DNA of 64,000 nucleotides, taken from positions 4,092,001-4,156,000 of the forward strand of contig JASJZC010000004.1 of the NCBI GenBank assembly GCA_037178855.1, written 5' to 3'. The stretch comes from Oscheius sp. JU75. Lineage: Eukaryota > Nematoda > Chromadorea > Rhabditida > Rhabditidae. Position numbers and translations under genes: made by a program. The notes under the pieces are model-generated. The model made no database searches. It worked only from the letters and a program-made list of their open reading frames with translations, and was not told where the DNA came from. Below are positions 11,701-20,517 of this stretch, piece by piece (the stretch's first letter is position 1; every line of letters begins with the position of its first letter).

Positions 11701-13734
11701 CTACAGCGATCAAGATGACGACTTCCACGATGCTCTGGAAACTTTGAGCATTTATAATGAAAGGTAAGCTTTTTAACTAGAAATTCTTAAATAAATATTT
11801 TAACTAGAAAAGAAACAGTCTGATACGCTTAACCTAGAGTATAACAACCAAAAGAACACTCCTCACAACCTTGTTGTTCCCCAAAATTAGCCTCAAGGGA
11901 ATCCTTTTTGGGGAGATGTTTTTCTGAACTCGAACCCTAAACAATTGTTCCCCCCGCAACATAAAATTGATTTTCAGTTTGGCCATGCTAGTTTATTCAT
12001 TGTTGTTTGCTTCTCTAAACATATGCCCGTATTTTTGCCCCCAAATATCGAAGAACACGTGACTAAAGGTCAAGCGCATCTAATCTAGTCGTTTGTCACG
12101 CTTCGAGTCATCAGAGAGACCCGTTTCCTGACTTTACCGCTTTCATTTCCATGAACTTCCAGGTCATCCCGTTCAAACTCTCACGAGGCAGTCGATGGAA
12201 TGAATGGATCCCATGGATCTGCTCCTGGAAGCAGTCTGGTTCCCGTATGGCTCTCTTTTTGTGTGTGTACATTCCTTTTTCCAGATATCAGAAGGAGAAG
12301 GCCGGCTACGTCGAAATAGAATCCCAGAAAGACCCGAGCTGCCCATAAATCTCTGGTCGATCATGAAAAACTGCATCGGCAAAGATCTGAGCAAGATACC
12401 TATGCCGGTAACTTGTTTTTCAATCAACCTTCAACAAAACATCTCAGGTGAACTTCAGTGAGCCTCTGTCCGTGTTGCAGCGAATTACGGAGGACTTGGA
12501 ATATTCCCAGATACTGGATTCTGCCGTCGAACAGGTAATTCTTGGTTTATTGCAAACCTATTGAGTCATTCTAGGATCCTCTAATCCAATTATGTCACGT
12601 AGCCGCCTATGGCGTCTCAAACTATTCGACCACGGGTAATAGGACCAATAAACCGTTCAATCCACTCCTCGGAGAGACATACGAATGCGATCGAAGTGCT
12701 GACAAAGGATGGAGGAGTGTCGCGGAACAGGTAGTGCCTTATTTTTCCTTTCTATTTCTCTTCTAGGTATCTCACCATCCGCCGGCGGCTGCTCATCACG
12801 CGGAAGGACGAGGCTGGACCATGTTCCAAGACTTCACAATGACCAGTCGCTTCCGAGGAAAGTATCTCTCGGTCATTCCAGTCGGTTACACGCATGTCAC
12901 ATTCCCCGGCACCGGATCCAATTTCTCCTACAAGAAGATCACTACCACAGTTCACAATATTATCGTCGGAAAGCTGTGGATAGACAACCACGGCGAGATG
13001 GAGATTGAGAATCATGCGACTGGCGACAGATGTGTCGTCAAATTCTTCCCATATTCCTATTTCAGTAAGGAAGTTCCAAGAAAGGTAACAGATTTTTGTT
13101 CTATTTAAAAATAAAAGTGATCTAGATCTATGGAATAGTGAAGGACAAAACAGGCAAACCACACTACGTTGTACAAGGAACATGGGACAAATATGTGGAT
13201 ATGCTCAAAGTGACACGATATAACGGGTCTGGGGACAAGCTGAAAGTCGAAACTGACGAGAATCCCATCCGAATATGGACTTGCAATGCTACTTAGTTGG
13301 TTTCACTTTTAATTTGTTAACAAGAATTTTAGCACTGGCTCGGAGAAAATGCACAATTTCACGAGATTCGCCATCGAGTTAAACGAGGCCGAGGACGGTG
13401 TGGCGCCGACCGACAGTCGTCTACGTCCCGACCAACGACTGATGGAAGATGGTCGATGGGACGAGTCGAATAAGAAGAAGCAGGAACTGGAGGAGAAACA
13501 GAGAGCTGTCAGACGGCGGAGAGAAGCCGAAGCTGAGAAGACGATGGCTAACGGTTAGTGTTTTTTGTTTTACAAATAGTAACAAATTTAGGAGAAGGGT
13601 ACCAAGAGTATCAACCGGTCTGGTTCACAAAAGCGGAGGATCCACTTACGGGTGCGCTGATGCACATTTTTAACGGTGACTACTGGGAGGCGAAGAAAAA
13701 TTCCGATTGGACGCGGTGTCCCAATATCTACTGA
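8728..13734 (+). CDS. OSBP: Oxysterol-binding protein (OSBP), PH + FFAT-like + ORD
   Basis: Fifteen exons: 8728-8801, 9021-9122, 10834-10906, 10947-11079, 11124-11240, 11376-11461, 11501-11763, 12163-12244, 12285-12407, 12448-12534, 12575-12730, 12767-13084, 13126-13295, 13333-13553 and 13592-13734. The sum is 2148 nt, or 715 aa (human OSBP 807). Residues from about 26 form the PH domain (GWLQKWTNYLKGY, then SCRGSIDL), which in the family binds PI4P/ARF at the Golgi. A DDDFHDALE motif in exon 7 resembles an FFAT motif for binding VAP at the ER. The ORD carries LWSIMKNCIGKDLSKIPMP, the diagnostic EQVSHHPP (residues about 431-438), HNIIVGKLWID and the C-terminal DYWEAKKNSDW. OSBP exchanges sterol for PI4P at ER-Golgi contacts. 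Long intron 2 (9123-10833) contains alternative first exons. AATAAA at 13780. Confidence 0.97.
9199..9234 (+). repeat. 36-nt direct repeat, copy 1 (inside OSBP intron)
   Basis: An exact 36-nt match to 9801-9836, starting cgtatttcagggtcag and ending tctcaccttt. It contains a perfect 3' splice acceptor (tatttcag) followed by several GT dinucleotides. The copies are 602 nt apart and differ immediately outside the shared block. Confidence 0.8.
9801..9836 (+). repeat. 36-nt direct repeat, copy 2 (inside OSBP intron)
   Basis: Second exact copy of the block at 9199-9234, with the same embedded acceptor. The stretch between the copies (9235-9800) has no recognisable exon. Confidence 0.8.
10229..10419 (+). 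CDS. OSBP: Alternative first exon A of OSBP (basic peptide, LRGRLRKAKK)
   Basis: Open from ATG 10229 (internal ATG at 10289) to a gtgagt donor at 10420, ending in phase 2. That is exactly the phase needed to join OSBP exon 3 at 10834, which otherwise follows exon 2. The peptide from the internal Met reads MANLRGRLRKAKKS, then a PLGRRSRKFS segment and an acidic ED. The same layout recurs in exon B 120 nt downstream. The similarity in this frame supports coding use although another frame is also open here. An isoform starting here would lack the first half of the PH domain and gain a strongly basic, possibly membrane-binding N-terminus. Confidence 0.6.
10538..10653 (+). CDS. OSBP: Alternative first exon B of OSBP (basic peptide, LRGGLRKAKK)
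   Basis: ATG 10538 to a gttttt donor at 10654, 116 nt, ending in phase 2 and therefore compatible with OSBP exon 3 (10834). The peptide starts MPSLRGGLRKAKKKVV, followed by IPLKQRRR and an EDISIFDR end. This parallels exon A residue by residue at the start (LRG-x-LRKAKK) and in the later basic and acidic blocks. The most economical reading is a tandem exon duplication giving two alternative promoters or first exons. TGATAA-like GATA motifs occur shortly upstream (about 10490-10520). The donor is weaker than that of exon A. Confidence 0.6.
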
Positions 13735-13779
13735 GTTTATTTTAGTTTGTTGACTATGTTTTACACAACATTTGTATTT

Positions 13780-13785
13780 AATAAA
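13780..13785 (+). terminator. OSBP poly(A) signal AATAAA
   Basis: AATAAA 46 nt after the OSBP stop codon, the only canonical hexamer before the next gene. Confidence 0.7.
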
Positions 13786-13978
13786 CCTGCCGATTGCAAC
13801 AATTCACTTATATCAACTTCCCAACATATCATGTTCCCCCATTTCCGCGTTCATTGTGATTTCCCGTACTGTAATCCCGGTATTTGTCACGAAGTTATTT
13901 TTATTGTACACATCGAGTAAATACATAGTTTTATTTATTGTTTCTCTAGACAATACTCAGTGCTGGGAATGCTCCGCG

Positions 13979-14350
13979 ATGAAGCTTTCCTTTCGGAGTA
14001 GGTTCCACTTGCTCTTTTCCCACTCAAACCACTTCAGACTGTCATTTCACCGACTAATTGTGGCCCTCTGGTGTGTTCTGGCTATCTACTTCCCCATCTG
14101 CACCGTTCTTCTCCTTATTTTCGAAATTGGAATATTGGCTGCGGGTCATCCATCTTGCGAGAACTCTTTGCTCTGTGGATGGCTGAAAGAGCGAGTAGAA
14201 GGACAACAAGGGAAAAACGAGCCGAAGATCAAGAGGGTAGACGAGGGAAAAGTCGAGCGGATGATCGAAGAAATCCTGAAGAATCGAGAGCGAACCCGTG
14301 ACGGACCTAAAGGAGACGGCGACTGTGAAGAGGACGAATTTGAGTGTTAG
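13979..14350 (+). CDS. Small single-pass membrane protein, unrecognised family
   Basis: A single-exon frame of 123 aa. The frame is open further upstream, but I place the start at 13979 because an acceptor-like tttctctag ends at 13949, leaving a 29-nt leader, and because upstream codons look like AT-rich intergenic DNA. Residues 1-25 are basic (RSRF, RLSFHR). About 26-54 form one long hydrophobic segment (LIVALWCVLAIYFPICTVLL and onward). The rest is charged, with a Lys/Glu-rich helix and an acidic, Cys-terminated tail. The basic N-side suggests N-in, C-out or C-lumenal topology. It ends 20 nt before the stop of the convergent esterase gene and shares a palindromic poly(A) region with it. I assign no function. 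Confidence 0.65.
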   Translation: MKLSFRSRFHLLFSHSNHFRLSFHRLIVALWCVLAIYFPICTVLLLIFEIGILAAGHPSCENSLLCGWLKERVEGQQGKNEPKIKRVDEGKVERMIEEILKNRERTRDGPKGDGDCEEDEFEC

Positions 14351-14360
14351 ATGATGTGAT

Positions 14361-14375
14361 AATAAAAGGTTTATT
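14361..14375. terminator. Palindromic poly(A) signal AATAAA-agg-TTTATT
   Basis: AATAAA on + (14361-14366) serves the small membrane-protein gene. TTTATT (14370-14375) is AATAAA on the minus strand and overlaps the esterase stop codon (14371-14373). One 15-nt palindrome can therefore end both convergent transcripts. Confidence 0.75.
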
Positions 14376-17320
14376 CTTCAAGAATGGGTTCATAAGCACG
14401 ACGAGTCTTCCACTCGAAATATGCTTTGAAGGACACGTAGAAAAAAATTATCAGAAGAAACGAGCCGATGACGATCATAAACCAACCTGGATTGTGTATT
14501 TTGCTGGAAGAATAAGGATACCTGAACCGGACAGTGGATTCGAGAAAAGAGACTTGAGCTCTTGGACATGTGCTTCCCAAAGAGCTTTTCGTTCACGAGC
14601 AGCAGGAGAGTTGGCTCTCACTGAAATAGGATGTTCGGATTATTTTCTGCTTGTCAACCGGTAAAATATACGAGCTCTAATCTCATGATTGCAATTAGGA
14701 CGGTGCAGAGCAAAAATGAATAGACTGACACAGAGTGTTGACCAATGCTGGCTGAAGATACGCATTCATTTTCTTCGGGTAACTCGGCAGAGGACGACGT
14801 CGACCAGCCGCTTTGAGGATCTTGACGTCCATCAGATCGTGTATTTCCGAATAGTAGCCGTCTCTCATACCATGCAAGTTCCCGTCGTCGTCGAAGTCTA
14901 AACCCATTTTGTTAGGATTCTCTTGAACAACGATACGTACCAATTTTCATGTAATTCCGTCGGTCCGAGCTCCAACTCTCCCATCGGGTTCCATTGAAGG
15001 AAGGAACTCCCGTCTTTATGAAGTTGGCAAAGAGTCCAGAGTGAATTTTCTCAGCACGGTGATCATTCGCGGAGAAATTTCCATGGTATCTTCCAATAAG
15101 GTATCCCAAGTCGTTCGAATGACCAGGAGCTGGTCGGACTTTTAGATGTTTTCCCGGACTCCCCCTGTACTCAAAACTGTAGACGAAAGTCGGACCGAAT
15201 TGACTGAAATGGTTGGCGAAGACCCCAGCGCTGTGGTAGAAGTTCGAATCGTCGTTGAACTTCACGGCTCTGGTGGCTAAAGGAACAATTACATCAAGCA
15301 ATATCGGAATACCGTTATTGTAGTACTCGTTGCAGATCTTTCTGAACTCTTCTGGCCTCTCGTAGTTCCTTTCGTATCCGACTGAGGTGCAAATCTCGTC
15401 CAGCAAGGCCACATCAACTTTCCTCGTCTTCGGGTCAACCAGCTGTCTGAATGGATTTGCTGGCTCTGCTATTAGCTCGATTCGATGTCCTTCTGATGGA
15501 CTCATGTTCATCCACGCACATAAGAGTACCGGTCTGACTCATTGTCAGTGGGAAACGAAAAAGTTTGACAAAGACCTACACTGTGTCACTGAACTCTCCA
15601 GAAGTGGTGCCAATAATACAGGGAATGGAAGGGAGATCTTTTTTCAGACCGTCAGTAATCGACCATGGGTAGACCTACAATTTAAACTTCTCAACTATCG
15701 TTCTGGAGTAATCCTCCAACGACCACTACTGATTGCCTTTGACAAGCAAGTGCAAATTTCATCCTTTACCTCTACATTTTTCCAGGATTTCTCGAAACCC
15801 TACTAGCTGTCCAACAAAAACTCACCCCATCAGAATCGTCGACCCATGCACCCTCAAAGACTTCCACTTCATCTTTGAAGGAAGACTGTGCTAAGAGAAT
15901 CTCTTGTTCCGTCTTTGATCTGACACAGACGAGTATCTTCTCGATTGCATCGACGTCTTCGAATGATTCCTCTTTAGAAGCACATCCCAAGTTTTGAACA
16001 AAACGTCTCGAGTACGCCTTGTTCTCATCTGGAAACGAGGACGTTATCTTAGAACAGAAACTGACTCCTGGTCGCGTCACCGTAGAATGGCGAGCTCATG
16101 ATGATCATCTGGTGGAAGAGACCGTGATTCTTCCCAGTCGTATGAATCTGGGAATCGTTTGACATGAAAAGGGCATGTCCTACCATCTGAATGAACCCTC
16201 CTCCGGCACTTTGTCCCATCACGGTCACTAGACTGTTGTTCCCACCAAATCCACTGATCTCCTTCTGAACCCAGTTCAATGCCTGCAGGATATCTGTAAT
16301 AAAAAGACTATTTGAGATAGAGGATTGTGGTATAGTTATTTGATCAGCCGTCTACGACGGCTTCGCCATCCCTTAGTCTTGATAACAGGCGGCTGCGCCG
16401 CTTCTCCAATAGCCTAAGTTCTTAAGTAGCCCCAAAAGCTGACTTGTCAACTTAATTCTTGACATGCAATAACTTGCCAGCTTTTTTCTCGTGGTGACGC
16501 AGACGGACGGATGGACACCATTGCACTTTAGTAGTAGAGAGATTTATTGTAAATGTTTAGAAACAGTAGTAATGTGATGAAATATGCAGATCGGAACTAA
16601 CGATATGTCGAATTGAGACTCACCTCTAATGGGAAGGTTTGAATCGACCGAGAGTTTGATATCAGGAGTCAAGTTAAGCCAGCCCAAGGCTCCGAGCCTG
16701 TACTGGACCGAGACTACAACAATATTTCGTTCCTGCAAAGTTTGTATTGAAAAAACAGTTAACACAAACCTCGTTGGCGAAGTTGTTTACAAAAGACTCT
16801 GTTTGAAATTTAGATGCAGCTCCCTGCGTCATGCCTCCTCCGTGAATGAATGTCATCACTGGACAACCTTTCTGTTCTGTCTATTTTATGGGCTTTTTCA
16901 GTGACAAACCTTAGTCAAGCAAGTTTTACTCGAGAAGACATTCAGATAGAGACAGTCTTCCGAGCTAGGTCCATCATCCGGTCGAAGTGGCCTGGTGTCA
17001 GAAATGGAGAGGCTTTTGGAATGTACCTACTGTGAAATTTGGAGGCATCCTGGTTTGTATTGAAACGCTTCCAGTGTATTGTTCCAAGAAGAAGGATCTA
17101 TTGGCGACTTATACCTCAATGAGCCTATAGGCGGAGCTGCAAATGGAATTCCGAGAAAGACAAAACCGGTTCGATTCTCGTACGAAGTCAAGTGTTTCCC
17201 CGTGATCTTGCCATATCTGAGTGTACTGATAAAATCCAAGAGAAGAGACATACGATGTGGATACACTGTAGAAATTTTGGGCTGAAGTAGAGAGAACGAT
17301 GAATAAGAGTAGGAGAACCA
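14371..17320 (-). CDS. Type B carboxylesterase with C-terminal membrane anchor
   Basis: A multi-exon alpha/beta-hydrolase of the carboxylesterase/cholinesterase family. In order: FVFLGIPFAAPPIG; SEDCLYLNVF; FIHGGGM (oxyanion hole); VVVSVQYRLGALGW; the nucleophile elbow GQSAGG (GESAG in most relatives, the Ser is kept); GTTSGEFSD supplying the acidic residue; and PAPGHSNDLGYL supplying the catalytic His. The triad therefore looks intact. The C-terminus has a transmembrane segment (WFMIVIGSFLLIIFFYVSF) and a short basic tail, so the enzyme is probably a type I membrane protein. ATG 17320 encodes a good signal peptide (MVLLLLFIVLSTSAQ), but I cannot find a phase-matched donor joining it to the next exon. 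A start near 17251 reads in frame but has a weak signal, so the 5' end is uncertain. The last intron is about 29-32 nt. One intron (16623-16294) holds a repeat. Confidence 0.88.
16335..16555 (+). repeat. Repeat element in esterase intron (includes repeat copy C)
   Basis: Most of the 330-nt intron is unlike its surroundings. It has two short GC hairpins (gccgtctacgacggc and ggcggctgcgccgc), paired cttgtcaa/cttgacat words, and a tail gacggacggatggacacc ... gcactttagtagtagagag. That tail matches the 3' part of repeats near 2572 and 48788. Probably a short non-autonomous mobile element inserted in the intron. Confidence 0.6.
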
Positions 17321-17358
17321 TAGTGACGCTTGTTCCTGCGAAGAGGATCAAGTGCACC

Positions 17359-17398
17359 TGATAAGAAACAGCAGTGTCAAGCGCTTTTTGTCTTATCA
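17359..17398. promoter_or_regulatory. Inverted pair of TGATAAG GATA-factor motifs upstream of the esterase
   Basis: TGATAAG at 17359-17365 (+) and CTTATCA, its reverse complement, at 17392-17398. Both lie within 80 nt upstream of esterase ATG 17320. Nematode intestinal genes, including gut esterases, are known to use WGATAR sites bound by ELT-type GATA factors; use here is inference. Confidence 0.5.
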
Positions 17399-17589
17399 GT
17401 GCCGGCTTGTCTGAGTCTACCCGACTAGAGCATAATAAAAAAGAAGTCTCCGAAAATATCAATTAGCTGCCTTGACAATCGAAGGAAGGAATATATCAAA
17501 ATTCTTCTATCCAAAGCAATTTTCCTTTGTCAAAAGTCAAATGTGAGCAGATCCCACGGAACGTCCCGAATCAGGGGCCCGGATTTTAC

Positions 17590-17715
17590 CATATCTCAAG
17601 TACTGATAAAATTCAAGAACAGACTTATCATGTTGTGACTTATCATGACTTATCATGATTGTAGAACTGATGTGCTGAAAAGAGAGAACAATGAATAAGA
17701 GGGGAAGATTAAGAG
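17590..17715 (-). pseudogene. Decayed tandem duplicate of the esterase 5' end
   Basis: On the minus strand this block repeats the esterase start region (about 17210-17310). Both have tcttattcat-tgttctctct-ttcag, a variable segment, then a tttatcagta..cagatatgg-like stretch giving LRYGKI. Similarity ends after about 120 nt and no esterase exons follow. The copy also contains a local triplication of the word catgataagt. It probably arose by a short tandem duplication and then decayed, or was co-opted as promoter. Confidence 0.55.
17603..17655. promoter_or_regulatory. GATA-motif cluster (CTTATCA x3 plus TGATAA)
   Basis: TGATAA at 17603, then CTTATCA at 17624, 17639 and 17649, spaced 15 and 10 nt. 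Three identical heptamers in 32 nt is far above background. They lie about 300-340 nt upstream of the esterase start. Confidence 0.5.
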
Positions 17716-17784
17716 TGCCTAGCAGAAAGTGTGTAAGCCGGCTTGCTGGGATAGCTACCTGCTCAAAATGCGTCTTGTCATCCT

Positions 17785-18011
17785 ACTAGTGGTGGTCAGT
17801 TTGTTTCTTCTTCTCTGACTTCTTCTCTTCGGCGGTCTTCATTTCGTCCGAGATCTTCTCGGTCGACTCTCTTTGAATCGTCTCTCCTTCGGGGTAGCTT
17901 CTGTACTTTCTCGTAGGACGTTTCTTCTCCATTGACGAGATCTTTGACAGCTTTTCGTAAGAGCTCGCCTTCTCTGTCGACCCCTGCTAAACTCTCATGT
18001 CCTTTGTCCAC
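17785..18011 (-). CDS. Possible small charged protein, frame uncertain
   Basis: Two overlapping minus-strand frames look protein-like. One (18011-17796, 71 aa) begins MDKGHESLAGVDREGELL. The other (about 17930-17785, 48 aa) begins MEKKRPTRKYRSYPEG and ends in a Lys/Glu run before DHH. I cannot connect them with convincing splice sites. Both are Glu/Lys/Arg-rich, which may simply reflect purine-rich DNA. No family is recognised. Confidence 0.25.
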
Positions 18012-18260
18012 TGTTCTTGTATCTCTACTTCTGTCTAACTCAACTTTGCCAAACTATTACTCGCAACAAAGAAATGAGTAGAGTAGAGACGACATACGTT
18101 TTCCAGCCACTCATGGTGGCACGTCTTGGTTGCTCCATGGATTCACTTCTGAAATTTCTGGAGCGAGATGTTAACTCTAAAACTATATTATCGTCGACTT
18201 GCCACCTCAAATTGACCCAAGACCAACGCAATAACAGCGCCACTCGGATCAGCTGCAGCC

Positions 18261-18482
18261 ATGGCAGACGCTTACGAAGAACTGGAGATCCAGGATGTTC
18301 CTGCCGCGCCAGAGACAAAAGACGACATAGAGGAGAAGCACGTCTCGTTCACACACACCAACGCGGAGACGGCCCGACAGGAGGAGGCTACGAGAAGAAA
18401 GACGAGCGGTAGATTCTACGAGCGAAATAAACCTATTCGCTGCTCTGCGTCTTGTTTAGCAGACTACTTACGACAGCTATAA
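18261..18482 (+). CDS. Possible 73-aa hypothetical protein
   Basis: A single open frame starting MADAYEELEIQDVPAAPE, acidic at first, then a HVSFTHTNAET segment and a basic C-terminal half. The start context (gcagccATGG) is good. An AATAAA occurs within the last codons and another near 18611. The amino-acid composition of the first 50 residues looks like real protein, but there is no homology signature and the 3' end may be an unrecognised intron. It could be the last exon of a longer gene. Confidence 0.35.
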   Translation: MADAYEELEIQDVPAAPETKDDIEEKHVSFTHTNAETARQEEATRRKTSGRFYERNKPIRCSASCLADYLRQL

Positions 18483-18690
18483 AAAAAAAAAACGTTGTAG
18501 TAAATTAGACAGCGCCAGGGGGACAGGTAGGGTAAGAGTGAGACATGGTGTTTAGAGACTGAAGGCTCATACATCTTCTCCCTTCACCTGTCCCGCTTAT
18601 TTAATCAAATAAATGTCTCAAAGTAAGACGGTATTTATGATATTTCAAACGTGCAAAATGTACAGTAAAGTGTTCAAATGAAAGTCTTAC

Positions 18691-19269
18691 TCAAGCGTTT
18701 TCTTCGTCAGACAGAGTTTCTTCTTGATCCTGTTCAGTCACTTCAGCCTCCTCATGTTCGACAGGCTTGGATTCGTCTTCAGCAGCCTCAGCCGTGGTGG
18801 TGGCTAGTTCTTCGTCGTCCTCTTCATCTTCGAGTTCTTCTACAGCAGTGTAGTGGAAGAAGTCGTTGACCTTGCTGTTGATAGTTAAGGATAGAGCAGT
18901 GGCGATCTTCTGGCAGCGCTGGATGCTGGTATCCTCGGCACTGAAGTGGACGTCGAGGGCGTCGCAAAACTTCTCGAACACGGCGTGGGCGACTTTCCGC
19001 GCTTGTTGAGACAAGGTGTCTTCCGGGCTGAGGTCGGCATGAACGTACTGCGCGATTGTGACCAATAGAAGAGCAGGTAGTGTCCACAGCTGTTGATAGG
19101 TAGACTGGAGACTCATATGCTAAAAGAGAAAGTTTTGCAGGAAAATAGCGCTGCTCACCTTGGATGTTTTCAGCATTTCCCTAGTGTAAGCTCTCATCAT
19201 CTCGAATTTTTCGAAAGCCATTGCAGTGGTGTCAAGAGCAGCGTTCCGGATGTTGCTGGTGGAGAGCAT
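18691..19269 (-). CDS. 179-aa protein with hydrophobic segment and acidic tail, unrecognised
   Basis: Two exons, 19269-19159 and 19119-18691, joined in phase 0 across a 40-nt intron (gtgagc...cttttag). The first 37 residues form an amphipathic helix-like stretch (MAFEKFEMMRAYTREML). A hydrophobic segment follows at about residues 48-65 (LWTLPALLLVTIAQYVHA), which may be a membrane segment or an internal signal. Next comes a helical region with spaced Cys residues (KFCDALDVHF, IQRCQKIATAL). The last 45 residues are almost entirely acidic and Thr/Ala-rich. The start is chosen because ctttcag lies 7 nt upstream. I do not recognise the family. It is divergent from the CCCH zinc-finger gene, with 266 nt between the two starts. 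Confidence 0.7.
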
Positions 19270-19535
19270 TGTAGAACTGAAAGGAAGTAATGAGTAAAAA
19301 AGGACAGAAAGAAAAAGTAAAATGCCAAAGAACCAAAACGATCGGAGAGCTTCGTTCCCGCCCAAACCGAAACGTTCTCGCGCCTAAATTCAAAACTACA
19401 CCTGCGAAACTGCGATGATCAACAGCTGTGTTTTTCTTCGTTTTTCGGTCTTTTTGTCTGTAAAACTCTTTGTTCTTCTCTGATTCTAGTTTCTACCTCG
19501 CAAATTCCTGACTTATCATTTTCAGTTCAAGCCCG

Positions 19536-20517
19536 ATGAGCCATCATCTTCACATGTCCAACTGGATGCAAGTTGGACAGGCCGTCGGAGGCATGCAACG
19601 AAAAAAGAGCAAGGAGTAAGTTTTTGTTTTTTGTTTTATTAATCTTGTTTCCAGGATTACCCGTGTCCCGGGTAGCAAAAATAAAGCATCAAAGGTCGAT
19701 GCGTACAAGACTGTCATGTGTCAGGCTTGGCTCGAATCCAAAGTCTGTAATTTCGCCGAGACTTGTCGTTTTGCTCATGGAGAAGAAGAGCTACGTGTAT
19801 CCAAGTTTGTTGTCCTAATTTCAATTCTACGTGTTTATGTTCAGAGTACTGCCTAAACAGAACAACAAATACAAGACAAAGCTTTGTGACAAGTACACGA
19901 CTACTGGCCTCTGCCCATACGGCAGCAGATGTTTGTTCATTCATCCCGACAACGGCACCAATGTCAATGACTACATTCGCCCAGACAAGCTCGTAGAGGT
20001 ATTTAGCAAACTTTTTTTTTCTCAATTTCATGTATTTTTAGGTAAGCCAGCGCCACGCTCTAGCCGATATGAATGCTCGTCAGCTAGCTCTAAGACCTGT
20101 GACTCCGGATATGCCAGAACCCGGTCTGATGTTTGGAAATACCCCTCTCAGTAGCCGTATGCATACCCAGCCACATCCTAGCTGGCCGTTGGAATCTGCC
20201 GACTTCTTCTCTGACAAACCCGAGGAAATGACGCCGCTCAATATACAAAACCTGTTCGGATGTAGTTTGCTCTTTAACTCGTTGCATTTATCTTTTCAGG
20301 CTTCGAGCCAACGACTCCCAATCGTATTTCTCTTGCCTCCGGTCTCAGCGGGTACGTCAGCGGAGCTACTTCTCCTTTTTCTACCATCTCTTCGTCTCGG
20401 GCTAACCTGAACATTTCTGACGACGAGCACTTCGAACGCGACTACTTTCGAATCACCGGCCTCGACCATCTGGCTGAAGAATTGACGCGCAACCTTACCG
20501 CTCCGGATCACTGGTAG
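19536..20517 (+). CDS. Tandem CCCH zinc-finger RNA-binding protein (TIS11/tristetraprolin type)
   Basis: Five exons: 19536-19615, 19655-19804, 19845-19998, 20042-20261 and 20300-20517. They total 822 nt, or 273 aa. Two C-x8-C-x5-C-x3-H fingers are present, each with the family lead-in YKT-x-(M/L)C: YKTVMCQAWLESKVC...CRFAH and YKTKLCDKYTTTGLC...CLFIH. Such pairs bind UAUUUAU-like AU-rich elements in mRNA 3'UTRs and promote decay or translational repression; nematodes have an expanded germline and embryo set (POS-1, MEX-5, OMA-1 relatives). The C-terminal half is Pro/Ser-rich and ends in a conserved-looking acidic helix (DDEHFERDYFRITGLDHL). Which paralogue it is cannot be settled by eye. Start chosen because attttcag precedes it by 10 nt. 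Confidence 0.93.

Noticed and set aside
18040-18318. 92-codon minus-strand frame antisense to the 73-aa candidate
   Set aside because: Arg/Leu/Trp-rich composition typical of a shadow frame; no start context or splice sites.
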